A stretch of 64,000 nt of DNA from Ceratodon purpureus. Its lineage: Eukaryota; Streptophyta; Bryopsida; Pseudoditrichales; Ditrichaceae. The stretch is from assembly GCA_014871385.1 (NCBI GenBank), contig CM026427.1, positions 7,321,909 to 7,385,908 on the forward strand, given 5' to 3'. A model generated the notes under the pieces. That model made no database searches, was not told the DNA's origin, and saw only the letters and a list, made by a program, of their open reading frames with translations. This document shows positions 47,401-59,989 of this stretch, in pieces (position 1 is the stretch's first letter; every line of letters begins with the position of its first letter). The position numbers and the translations under genes were made by a program.

Positions 47401-50400
47401 CATTCATTTTTGGTGTAAATTTTATTTAATTTCATGTTTACATGAGCACCTTTCATTTTTTATACTCAAATTAAAGAAATAAGAGATTGAAGTTGGAGTT
47501 GAAAACTTGAAAGGTTGTTTGAAAGATTATATATATTATATAGATGGCTATTCAAAAAGTTATTGCAACAGTTGTTCCAAACAATATTTAAGAAACAATT
47601 GACATATTTTAAAAACAAAAGCAAAACTCGACTTCATTTATTTTTTGTGTAAATTTTATTTTATTTTATTTTTATATGAACACGTTTCATTTCTTACTTG
47701 TTAGTTTTGATTTTTTGGAGTTTTTTATTTTATATTCAAATTAAAAAAATCAAGTTTGTACCAAAACACACGATAGATTATAACTTTTGTCAACAGTTGT
47801 GCATAGCATTGTCCAGCCCGAGTTTGATTATTGACAATTATCTTAATAAATATAAAATATTTAAATTATATATCATTTAAAAATAACATGAATCAAAGAT
47901 TTAAAGCTGTTTCATTTAAACAACTTTAATTTTTGATGCATGTTATTTTAAAATGTTTGATATACAAAACCTTTTAAAAAAGTACTTAAATTGGGTTAAA
48001 TGTGGGATTGACTTTCATAGATGAATAGATGGTCAAACAAATACACCCTCTAGGCTCTTTTTATTACATGGCTTACAAAAAGGCACACATTTCCATAAAT
48101 CACATGATTATTATATTTAAATTTTATTTGTATCCTTAAAATTAATCTAATTATTGTGCTTAAATCAGATTAGATAATTTCAACAAATTCAATATACAAT
48201 CATATCTATACAATCATATTTAGGGGAATACTTTGAACTGATGTAGAAAGAAAATGTATAGATCATTTTAAATCCTATTTCTAAAGATACACCTATAAAC
48301 ATATCAATTTTAATTTATTTTTTATAAATTTGATATAAATAATTAAATTATCCTTTTAAAATTTGTAATAAAATAAATGATCAATTTGGAATTAGATCGT
48401 GAGACTTTGATTTAACTAAGTTTTGCAAACTACTTTCAAACCAAAATCAGATTGAAACTAGCCTAGTAAAATATTCACATAATTATACGTCTATGGTTTT
48501 AGTCAAGTATGTGCTACATTCATTATAAATTTGGTCATTCAATTGGACAATATATTGTTGTGCCTTCACATATTATAGGATCGCAAAGGCCTCAAGTTCA
48601 TTTGTGGTCCGATTTTAAACCTTCATGGTGGGAACACCACATATCTGTAATGTGTACTTCACACTTTCTCAAATTTGTAATGAAGAGCCAAAATCATATT
48701 GTCTTGATGTTGAACCACATCTTATTTGGGGGTTTTTAAATTCTCCTTATCTTTAATGAAGAAATAGACCCCATAATACAAAGAGTACAATCAAACTCAT
48801 TTTGGATTGTAAGTGCATTTTGAGGTTCGCGTACATGACATATCAAATCAAGGCAATAAAGGTACCTTTAAAATCATCTTGAGGCTTCAAAATATATAAT
48901 TAATTTTGCTTTATTGTATCATTATATTTTATTCCAAGTAAATGAATACTATAAAAGAGTTTGGTGGTCTTGCTATTTTTTATGCAATTATTTGGTGGTC
49001 TTTAGATTAAAAAGAAACTAGATTTGTCATCATTTCATGTTGAAAATTATTTTACCTTGAGTTTAGAGACCACCATGCTTTTCTACACCAAATCGGAAGA
49101 CCAGCAAACTCTTTCCTATCTATTAGCTATTTCAAATAAACAAAATAAAATCTTTATGTTTAACCTCTAAATTTCCTTGTGCTTTTGAGAGCTTGAATCC
49201 TCAAAACTGCGATTTTTTACCACTATGCCTTCCTGAGGATATGAAACAAATGTTTTGAATTTTTTTGGAATTTCAACCGTAAGATCTTGTACCTAATCCT
49301 ACTTCAAAGAACTGATCCAAATTTCAACCATTGGATGTTTTACATTAGTGAGATCGTAGTGTTCAAAGTTTCAGCAAATATTTTTTTGGCCCTTGGCTGA
49401 GAGGCATGGTGCAAATGGGCCAAAGGGAGGCTTGATGATTATTAATTCAAAAATTTTGGTCACATTTTTTCCCATGTAGCTAACTAGTTAGGTATGCAAA
49501 TGCAAAATTTTAGGGACTAAAAACGCTTTTATAGACCTTCATGCAAATTATTTTCTCTAAGAAGGTATAAAATTGACAATATAGTAAAACATGCATTACA
49601 AAACCAATTTGTGAGCTAAAGAAAAAGTGAGCGGTGAGTAGATACCTTTATAAATTTTTTATTTTTGGAAGATTTTTTTAAAAAAAATTCAAAAATCTCG
49701 AATTTTGACAAATTTTTAAAGGAAAAATTTAAAAATTACTAAAAACTTTGACGCTTGCCTTTGTAAGTTTTGGAGGCTGCCCTTGTAAAATTGGTACCGG
49801 TAATCTTTTTGACTTGGGTCACTATGGAATTTGAGTAGTGATTTGGTTATGAACATATTTCAATTTTTTAATTTTTTAAAAGACCTAGTATTAGACTGCC
49901 CGTTTTGGACTTGAAACCTAAAATTTCTAGATGAAGGTTCTGAAATTGGAATTTGGCTTCAATTTTTTTACTACATAGACCTTACCGTAAAGGGAGCACA
50001 TGATAAAAATCATGAAAAAAAAAGTACTTTTAACCTCCCCATCTAGGCTACCCGAAATAGCAAAAACCCATTTAGGGTTTTAAAGATAGTTAGGGGTTAA
50101 TGTCTTTTCATAGCCACATCACCTGCATCTTAAATTTGGTATGCATATATTAAGTAACTTAAAATGGGTCATGATATTAAAGAAGTACACGTTGTTATGG
50201 AGTAGAAGAAGAAGAACTCCAGCCCTGAAGGGGCTGACATGAATATAATGTTTGTTCATTCTATTCACTAATCCGATGGCCGCTGGAATGTTATGGAGTA
50301 AATATTACACTCAACAAGGAATCAAAACAAATTGACCTTATACAACATTGTGTAAATATTTTTGTTTTTAATCCTTAAGATATTGTGAAATTCTAATTTG

Positions 50401-52794
50401 TCTACTCAAAATTCTAAAAACAATTTCAAGCATTCTTTTTGTATTTTGTATGAAATTCTACAATTATAGGTAAATTTTTTTTCAAAATCTCTGGACTTAA
50501 AGTTTTGTTTAGATCACATGTGTATATATACATTGAATCATCACTTAAAAATCAATAAAATGCCAAATTTTGATTAATAATTCTATCAATATTTATGATT
50601 TTGTAACCATACGTAGTATCAATATATATTTTAGCTGCAAGACTTGTTAGCACACTTGCAATAGGGCTTTTTTACAAAATATACCAATGCATAAGATATT
50701 TGATAAAGTTCGATACTTAGAAGTTTTTAGAAAAGAATGTACACTATAGTTCAAAACTCTCATCCACTATAATATAATGAAATGGAAAGTCATGGTGGAC
50801 TTTTTTACATGTATATGCAATGACTCTAACGGAGATGAATTCTTTTTCAAAGTATTTTCAACTGTTATTGAATATCACTTGTTATACATCAAAAATCAAG
50901 TATTAAATAGGAATTTAGACTTTTTTTAGTCTTATTACATGTGAAATCCTTTTGTTATTGTCAAATACAACTAAAACTTCTTTGATTTTTAGTTTAAAGA
51001 CCACCAAATTTCTCCATACTTAATAAGATAAATCTCTTAGCTTAATATATACCATGTAATAGCTAATATGAAAAAGAAAATGCTTTGAGATAGGATACAC
51101 ATCAATACTACAATTCTTCATGACAACGAGCAAAACAACTTTTTAAAATCTATTTACTGTAGTCTGTAAATGACATAACTTAGAGCAATCTAAAATATTT
51201 AAAATTGCTTTTGAAAGAATCTTCTAATTGAACATCACATTATTTGATAACCTACAATTAAAAAAATAAAAATGTATTAAAATAGAATAATTACAACATT
51301 TTTTACCTTATTTAGTATAGCTTAAAGACTAATGTAAATCGTTTACTTAAATTTACATCAAATACGACCATCACTTTTTATGTGACTACCGTAGTACCAT
51401 AGCAGGTTTGTTCAAAAATAATTCTAAATATAAAAATGTTCAATATTAAAATCATTTTTATTGACTATTTTGCTAAAAACAAAAACTGAAAAATTCAGTT
51501 TTCAAGAATAAAGAGGGCCCATGGGTACCTAATTTTTCAAAAAAAAAAATATTTGTTCACCAGGTGCCAAACTTGCTATGGTGTTATGGTCTTCGTTCTG
51601 AATCAAGTGTATCTTTGGAAGATCACATGTAAGTCTTCAATTAGTGTAAATGTATAAAATAGTCTGTACCACATAAAGAGTACGGTGTACCAGTCTACCA
51701 GAGAAGGGTACTCATTCTAGAACTATGTGTAGTTGCTTCAATCCAGCACATTTCTGTGATGCTCCAAACATAGTCTAAGCTCATCCCGAGCGAAGGTTGA
51801 AGTCAAAAACACCAGCAACACATGTTTGAATGGTAGGTTTCCAGATGACGAAGCAATTGATCAAGCAGGCCTCACCGATTAATACATGCCGACGTGGGAT
51901 CCATGTGTCCTTGTTGAGCTCATTCAACCTTCTAATTTGCACACTACGGCATGACTAGCTTCTGATAAATCTGAATTGGCATGAAAGTAACTTGTTGCGA
52001 CGTGCTTAATTGCTACACTGCAATCACTGTACCTGCATGTGTTGAATTTCGTGACGGTGTTGTGAATGCGCATCGACCTTGCTTGAACTTTGAAGCCGTG
52101 GACCACTGCTGTCAAATCGCCGAGCATTATCTTCACAGTTATAAGTCAAATCAGTAAAGGTGAGTAACTTTGTTAGGCAACTACCGTCTTTGAAGCTATG
52201 GTGTTTTTACCCTGCATTGCGTTGTGTGTTGACTGACTCAATCCACATACCTAAGAATTGTGTTTCTTAGTAGCTGCCCTATATCTTATAATACCCTTTT
52301 AAGTATTGTGGATATTTACATAACATATGGTATCAGAAAAAGTCTACTTAACATGTGAAATTAGTTTGTAAATATATGGTAAGTATAGAAAACATAAGTA
52401 GGAACTTGGGACCAGTAGAGATGGGAGACAGAGACCGGTCGAAGACTTTTCTGTTTGAGAATGAGCTGAGTATGTGTTTTTAATTCATGTGCAATTCAAA
52501 TTCAGCCGCTTGATTGTCCACCAAACCTGGACTTAATCATGATCTCTCAGTGTTCTATTCACCAATGCAGACATTACAGACATTACAGACATCACAGACA
52601 GCACGATTTTGCAAGAGCCAACATTTTCAACACAACGTGTTTTCCTCAATTTGTACAATGTACAGAAAGGGAGATTGCTTTCGGATGCGTGGCTTGGCCG
52701 AATTGTCTTCGTCCAGATCTGCACTGTCACCAGTGAGTCAAACCTGGATCGAGTATTGACCCGCCAACATGTGTCATTGATCCAGAAGTAGGGG
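44471..52794. other. ~8.3 kb of AT-rich DNA without a supported gene
   Basis: This is the longest gene-free stretch in the window. Frames are short and low-complexity. The only moderately complex ones (46853-47140, minus; 51924-52136, minus) show no motif I know. Local repeats exist at about 47090-47270 (TTGGATG…GCATTGAAAAATT…CATTAATGCCGATGATG twice) and 47342-47695. From about 51700 the composition becomes more balanced toward the EG45-like gene. I found no RNA gene and no transposon ends. Confidence 0.5.
47342..47695. repeat. direct repeat, two diverged ~125-bp copies
   Basis: Copies at about 47342-47465 and 47571-47695 share CAAACAATATT, then AACATATTTTAAAAACAAAAGCAAA or a close variant, GACTTCATT, GTGTAAATTTTATTT and TTTCATT in the same order. 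Roughly 230 bp separates their starts. Confidence 0.6.
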
Positions 52795-52800
52795 CTGCTC

Positions 52801-52807
52801 TATATAA
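52801..52807 (+). promoter_or_regulatory. TATA box of the EG45-like gene
   Basis: CTCTATATAAGAG is a textbook TATA element about 135 bp before the ATG at 52936. Transcription would start near 52830, leaving a leader of about 100 bases. A run of ACATTACAGACATTACAGAC-type repeats lies further up (52568-52600). Confidence 0.6.
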
Positions 52808-52935
52808 GAGGGATGCCCAATTCTCATCTTCACAGAAGCATTTCAACACCACCACCTGCTGCACAATTCCTTCAATATCTAGCTTTTCAGTGTCAGTACC
52901 TCTACTGCTTGAGTTACTTCGTTCTACTGCAAATC

Positions 52936-53507
52936 ATGGCTGTTCATACAACATCCTTGCTCGGGCTGCTGGCTCCCATCATCTTGCTGTTGGGCCTTTT
53001 GAGCGCCCCAGCCAGTGTCTTTGCCTTAACTGGCCAGGCCACATACTACGGTCCACCATTCACTCGTAAGCTTACCATCTCTTCAACCAATCTCATCAGT
53101 TACTCTTGTTGATAGTATCACATATATTTTTTTATATGTTTTTGATTATGCATAGGTAATGATTGAGTGTTGTCTAACATAAAGCGGTGTTGAATTGTTC
53201 GTTTTGCTCAGCTTCTTCATGCTATGGCTTTGATACCGGCCCTTTTGGACCTGAGCCTTACATGATAGCCGCAGCTAGTCCGGGCCTCTTCAATAATCGG
53301 GCTGCTTGTGGTGTCTCGTACCGTGTCACATGCTTGGGCGCCACCAGTGGAGCTGCCAACGGTTGCTCTGCCACACCGACGGTTACTGTCAAGGTGGTAG
53401 ACCTGTGCCCCGGATGCACTGAGCCAGGGATTGATCTTTCCCCTGCCGCCTTTTCAACGATCTCCCGGCTGGATGTTGGCAGAATCAACATCGAATTTAC
53501 TCGGTAG
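52936..53507 (+). CDS. secreted EG45-like / plant natriuretic peptide-like protein
   Basis: Two exons, 52936-53065 and 53212-53507, join (C + CT) to 141 residues. An N-terminal signal peptide of about 30 residues (LLGLLAPIILLLGLLSAPAS) precedes a single-domain, expansin-like double-psi beta barrel: GQATYYG, SSCYGFD, MIAAASPGLFNNRAACGVSY, VTCLGA, VTVKVVDLCPGC, IDLSPAAFSTI and INIEF. The conserved Cys and the VDLCP segment are all present. It lacks an expansin C-terminal (pollen-allergen) domain, so it belongs with EG45/PNP-A-type proteins that act outside the cell. The ATG at 52936 is chosen over the in-frame 52813 because the signal peptide starts right there and 52813 sits next to the TATA box. 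Confidence 0.9.
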
Positions 53508-56500
53508 GAATCGATTGAATTCTTGTATTGCCTTCAAATGAGGTGTTTTCCTTTATCATGAATCAATACCATCATAGTTGCACCAATTGTTGATGTATCT
53601 CTACTAAGTCACCAATGTGAAGAAGTTAGTATAATGACGAAGAAAAAAAATATACCCTTGAAACATCCTGGATAAATTTGAACCCTGACTACTCTGCGGT
53701 TGTAATTGTGACAGGGTCTAAATGGTAACGTGAAGACAGTTTGGATCAACATTGTCACTCACGGGAATAATGACACCAAGTAGCATATTAAATATGGTTT
53801 TTGAAGTAAAGTAAACACAAAAAGTTGAAGAGTCTCCAGCTTGGTTGTGGAATCATGCGTAAGTTCAGGTGAAGGCTAACGGGCAAACTGTCATCCCATT
53901 TTCAAGAATGGTGGAATTACGTAAATAAATTAGTGACAGGAAGAATAAGAGAAGTAACTTGGACAAAGGAGTGTAGGCTCTTTTTTGTGACTGTGGGACT
54001 TGGGTTAAAGAATGTAGGAGCTGCCGGATGTAATCCCACCTGCATTATATATTGTTTTTCCAAGATCTCTAACTTGTTTTGGTGATTTTTTGCAATTGAC
54101 AATATGCATAGAGGCATCAATTCTATGATCTCTCTCAAAGTCAAATTTGATGGAGAATGTAACTCAGTTAAAGTTTCTATCACCTTCCTCCATGCTTCAT
54201 GGAATTGTGTCAGAGAACATGCTGCGTTGGGTGTCTTTGCTGAGAACCATTGTTATTATGTCCGTCTGCAATCCAGACATAAACATCTCATTGTTCAAAT
54301 TTGCACAATTTTCCAAGCCCCACCCTTTTTCTGTCGAGTATTTAGATTTTAGATTTCATGTGACTTCAACTCTTTTAGACTGGTGATTCTTTCAAGACAA
54401 TGATACATACCTTTCACACTGGTCCCATTCAAGTCATTCGAATCATGTTCTCTCCTTCATGTCCAGACCACGAGCATGACAAGGCCTGGTGTGATAAGTG
54501 TGATTGAACTCCATTACCTAGTCTTATTTGTGTGTATATATCTCAATAATAAGTTTTGTACAATGAGCTTTAGACCATTGTTGCACTTGTGTGTCAAGCA
54601 GCTGGAGCACAAGTAGGTGGATTGAGAGTCTGTCTTACCAACTTGGATGTGCTTTAGTTGTATAATATCCAAAAGGCCATGCTAGTAAAAGATAAAAACA
54701 CCAGATATCAACATCCTAATGAGTCATCTGGTGTCTCATCTTCAACCTGGGCATCAAGCTGTGTCATGTAGAATGAACAAGTTTCAGTTCCAATCAAAGA
54801 GAGTAGTATTTCTGAGTTCTCCAAAGACAATACCACAACAATATACTCTTCAACCTGGCCTCACACAAGCTCATCACCATTAATTCAAGAAACTTTTGAA
54901 TAAAATAAAATAAAGTGCATTTATATATAAATAACGGTCAGTTCTGCACATACTTCCTTCTCAGCAAGGCTAGGCCAGGTTCTAAGGCCAGATTGTTGTA
55001 AATTTGACGACGTTACTTCAAAAGAACCATGTCTAAGCTCCTTGTGTTCCACACCTCAAGACACTCAGAGAAATGATGGCAATCCCATTCAATCTAAGTT
55101 ACACCCAAGTTCAAACAGTGATGATAAAAAAACCCAGAAAAGTAACTGACATAAAACAGAAGTAAGGTAGAAACACCTATAACCGACAACTTAAAGCAGT
55201 TTAGCATATCAAAGCTTGAGTTATCGACAAGGAGATATTTTTGGTTCATAGGAAAATAAGGTTCATGAAGAATGAGCATTTTTCCATGAATTATCTCCCA
55301 ATATTGAAATTTGTACAGTTTTTCAAAGTGAAAAGTACTTCCGAACCAATAGCCGATATATACAAACAAGGTACATCTGTTCTTTCATAATCTAGGAATT
55401 AGAAGATATCGGCTATTGGTCATCTGTCGACTATGGGTGTCTCAACCTTATATGTAGGGAAAAATGTAGCATGAACCCATGAACAAGGTACAATGACCCC
55501 ATGAACAAAATACAGTAGCACCATGGTTCGCCACCTGTTGCTCAAATTTTTAATTTATTTTTGTGAAAATGTAAGGTTTGCCTTCCCAAAATAGAATTTC
55601 TTGATTTTCGCTTTTCACCAAAAAAATTAATAAAAATGATTGAAAATGACTTAGAAATAAAAAATATTATGGAAATTCATTTCTTCTATTTTTATTTGTT
55701 ATCTCCACATTTTTAATTTATTTTTTTGAAATATTTTTGGGCAAACACTGTGGTGCTTCGGTCAGGTATACCATGCAACTTCCTCAGGTCATGTTGGCTG
55801 GATTATTTGGATATCAGTACAGTAGACTCCTTTTATTGTTCAAAAGTTCTTGTGATGGGAACTAGATGGACAATGGCTTTCATCTTTAAGACATAGCCTA
55901 CCACGAGGGAGCAGTATCATTGGTAGGTAACAGAAATGTTCAACTCCAAATTGGATGCCACGTCGGACTAATGACGTCACAAGGTACACCACCTTCGTCA
56001 CTTGAAACAGCGGCGCTGTAACCACAAAGCCACCAACTCACCATCTGCTCTATTGAATTAGATGAACTCATAGCCGTCATCGATGGAAAATTGTACAGTT
56101 TGGCCTTCACTTTTATCCCCCTTTTATCATCTCATTGTGGCTGCCCGTTCTATTTAATTGTTCAAAATTGTGAGTGAATTCATGTTATTGTGGATGTTTT
56201 CACTTTACCGTTAGTCGAATTCCAATGTAGGAGGGTCACCACCCAACAAGCAATTTTTATTTTTTGATTTTTGAAACAACAGGCAAAGCGCTTTGTATTA
56301 AGAGGAAACACAAGGACATTACACATTAAAGCCGAACTGTAGCGTAATTTATTTATTTAATTTATTTTTGGTTGGTTTTTCTATGAAGTCTAGAAAATAA
56401 TAGTTCAAAAGTCTAAATATAAATCCTTCAAAAACCCTTCAAAAGTGCACCCTTCAAAAAATAAAAATAAAAAAATAAAAAATTAGGTTCTTAATCAAAA

Positions 56501-58453
56501 AGATGATTAAAATGGATTGAAAGGGATAAATGAATAAAAAGGATAAAGATGGGGAAACATTGCTTAGCTCAAATAGTTCTTTTTGTCTTAAAATGGGCTT
56601 CTTGAAAATTGTCAAAGTTGTCTCATCCTTCTAAATATGGTTGAAAAAAACTTCAACATTACACAATTTTTGAAAATTTATGAAAATAATTTTTTTCACT
56701 ACAACAAGGATTTTTTTTGGCAAATTCAAAAGCAATTACGTTAGTTACTTGTGGAAAAAATCTAAATTTTGATTTAAAAAATACGGCAGAGCAAAAAACT
56801 TAGAGCTATTCAAAGTTATAAAACAAAAAATGAAAAAAATTGAATAATATAACCACTTTTTGGAGGTTCAATGAAAAAAACTATATTATGATGAAACTAA
56901 TTTGAAGGTTTGGAGGGGAGGTGGAGGCTACAAAGAGTAGAGTGTCAAAGGACGAAAGGAGTTGCGAGGAATGAAGTGTAATTTGATCTTCTTCAATGAA
57001 ATTCTTTTGAATGGTAAAAGCTTATAACTTCTTGCACTTCCTTGAAAATATAATAGCATAGATACTACACTCTTTGAGACTTCATCAACAAAAGTAATAT
57101 ATAGGAATTGTCTTAATTTTAAAAGATCTTGAGTTTATTGAATAAACTCTATACCATTGGTTTATGTTCAAAACAATTGGTATATTGAACTGATATTGAA
57201 TTTGGCAATTATAAGATTTAATCTTGTTTTCAATATAAAAAGAAATCAATACATTTCAAACATGAACTCTTCCATTTTCACTAATTATTTATTTCACATT
57301 CTAAAGAATCAAAACAAAGTGCTAATGATATCCATGGTCTCCTTTGCATGCATGTTGGCAACAACTTCAAATATTTGTTCACCTCAATTCAAAATTACAA
57401 ATTTATATCTAAAAGCCTAGTTTCATTGTGGGATTCCTCTATACTCTTAGCATCAAAAACCACCACAATACACCATCAAGATAGTGTTTTTCATGTCAAC
57501 ATTGAATTACGCCTCTTATTTTAAAAAAACACACAAACAAATTCTACCAATATAATATTCTTAAAAAACTCTGAACTTCCTGACGCACAATAACAAAAAA
57601 TGACCCAATTCACACAACACAGTATCTCTCCTGAAACAAAAAAACCTAGTCATCCGCGAGGTCCAACAAAATCCGCCGCCCCAGCTTACAAACTCAAAAT
57701 CTTCCGAACTCAAAACCTAGAATGAAGCAACAAAAACTTGAGCAAAACCGAGCCTACACGTTGTGCACATCCGCCAGAACTCGAAACGTGAAGAATTTTG
57801 ATGTCAAACGCAACAGAAGCACTCCGGAAAGTTGAATCAAGAAGAAGATGATCTAGAAACTGGTTTGGGACCTGGAGCGACGAGAGGAAGCTGCGATGAG
57901 CGGAGCTCGACGTGATCAAAGTAGATCAAAGCTCAAAGCTCGCAGATCAAAGCTCGGTCTTTAGTAGATCAAAGTAAGCTTAGGACCATGGATCATGGAT
58001 GGCGCACGCTGGATGACGCACAAGTGGATGACTCCATTGCTGGAAGTCGGGATATCCTGCTCTGGAGTACAGTACCCCACTTGGCAATTCTGGGCGCCCA
58101 TTTTAGAGAGTAGGAATCTGGAACACTGCCAATAACAGTCAGGTTCTCTTGGTAGACTTTTTCTTGTCGTTCTGCAGCATGAACCCCGTGGAAGGTCGAG
58201 CTTCCTGATTTAGGAACACCATGGTTATGCTCCGTTTGTGTTAAGTTGGTCTGGTTTATCATTGTGTTGCTGTTGCATGGTAGGGTAGGGGTCAAATTGT
58301 GTGTTTGAATCTAGAAAGGTTGGGATGATTGACTCTCTTGAAGTGAGGAGAAAGGGTGGAGGCGATGATCATGCAGGCAGGAGGGATTGAGATAGTAGAG
58401 AATTAGACGAGAGGGGTGAGTTTTTTATCGCTTGTGTGGAAGAATTGGTCAGG
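53508..58453. other. intergenic stretch without a supported gene
   Basis: Mostly AT-rich. Between 55600 and 55740 a run resembles 2320-2450 (ACCAAAAAAATTA.TAAAAAT, CTTAGAAATAA or CCTAGAAATAA, then ATTTT.TAAT). A small perfect inverted repeat sits at 55346-55359/55406-55419. From 57600 to 58300 the DNA is GC-balanced and open on the minus strand (57993-58295), but the peptide has no recognisable features. The last part must hold the promoter of the next gene. Confidence 0.4.
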
Positions 58454-59989
58454 ATGAGAGGTGGTATGGTGTTGTGGTTGGGTTTTGTGTGTGTGTTTTT
58501 GGTTTTGCCATCGTCTTCACAGGAGGGGGTTCTTCATAGGGTTGGTGATGGCGGGGAGGGACTGAAGGTGGGGGACAATGGTGGGATGGGAGTGTCGGAC
58601 ATGTTGGAATGGACGGGGTTGGGTGAACACGCATCTCAGGGTTTATTACCTCTTGACGTCGATCTTCAGAAACACCACAAGCACAAGCATCCTCCGCCTC
58701 CGCCTTCGCCTCCTCCCCCTTCGCCACCTCCGCCTTCGCCACCTCCACCTTCTCCACCTCCTTCTCCACCTCCACCTTCGCCCCCACCCCCGCCTCCCTC
58801 CCCTCCTCCGCCCCCTCCACCGCCTCCCGCCACTGTGGATTCCTTGGAAATTTCCAATGGCGCCCTCCTCATCCCTCCTTTCGACCCAGACGTGCACCGG
58901 TACAACACCACTGTTGGCGAAGGCGTCACTCAAGTTCATGTCACAGTTTCTGTGCCTGAAAGCTTCGAGGTATGTCTTGCACAGTTTTTATTGAAATCCT
59001 ACCACTGATCCTAGCATTGAGTCTATGCTACATTCTTTCTAATATGATCGCTCCATATGCAGAGCACCCAAGTGTTGGATAATTTTAAGGGAGTGCTTTC
59101 GGTAGGCGTTCCTGGTGTTTGGCAGCATTAGTTTGTGAGAATTAATTTATGTCTGTGTGAGACTAGCAGGGCACTAGAGCACTTTCTTTTTCGAACGTCA
59201 ATTGGTTCTAATTGGAAGATTCCTTTTACAGCTTTACAAAGTAAAACTCAATTCGTCGAAGTTAGTGAGTGGGAAGCAGAGCCCTCCGATACCCATCGGT
59301 GAAAATGGAGAAACAGTGAACTTGGTGATAACGATTTCAGCGCCTAATCACTCAAGCAACAAGTACTATCTCTCTGTCCATCGAGGTAAGCATCTCAACT
59401 CTCTGGTCTAATTAGACTCTTCCTGTCAAGAAAATCAAACATGACATCAATGTATGTACTCCACCTGGGCACAAGAATTTTGATGGTTAAATATTACGCA
59501 AGCATAATATGTCAATAATAAGTGCTTAGGATTCGCTTTGTGATTGCATATATGAAGGCTGCAGTCACGAGCTGAACTATGGATATCACACTTTAAATTT
59601 AATCTGGAATGAACTTTGGTCCGAACCTAATGAGAATCATATTTTGGTGGAAGGTAGCAATAATTGAAGGTGTCTGTATTGCACGTAAAATGGATGCATA
59701 ATGGAAGTTGTATTCTGGAGCTTAAGCGGAGATTACGGTATAATATTTTGTCTTCTTACATGGACAAGCATGACACCTAAGGTTGTCTTTGTTGGGTGCA
59801 GTTGAGAAGCCAAGCATCTGGAGGAGGATTTTGAAACAATCCCTGGTGGTGGTGCTGGTGATGTTGATGATAGCATGTATTCTGTACATCTCCTTCTCAA
59901 TATTAAGAGCGTCACCATATTCACTCAGATGGTTGCCGTTGAGCAGGCAACGTCAGTACCAACCAGTTAATTCAGATCCTTCTCCTTAA
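58454..59989 (+). CDS. predicted wall-membrane protein: SPPPP tract, cadherin-like beta-sandwich, one membrane helix
   Basis: Exons 58454-58969, 59232-59385 and 59802-59989 join in phase to 285 residues. A signal peptide (MVLWLGFVCVFLVLPSSS) is followed by an acidic/Gly region and a His/Lys patch (KHHKHKH). Next is a PPPPSPPPP tract of about 45 residues of the extensin type. Then comes a fold resembling cadherin-like beta-sandwich repeats (DSLEISNGALLIPPFDPDVH, YNTTVGEGVTQV, LNSSKLVSGKQSPPIPIGE, APNHSSNKYYLSVHR). A single hydrophobic helix (SLVVVLVMLMIACILYISFS) and a short basic tail end it. The predicted topology puts the proline tract and sandwich outside, embedded in or touching the wall, with no kinase inside. 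An ATG-less extension to 58436 is ignored. The domain call rests on pattern and not on a search. Confidence 0.72.

Noticed and set aside
58449-58994. Gly/Arg-rich and Leu/Arg-rich frames on both strands near the proline tract
   Set aside because: They are shadows of the SPPPP-coding region of the membrane-protein gene.
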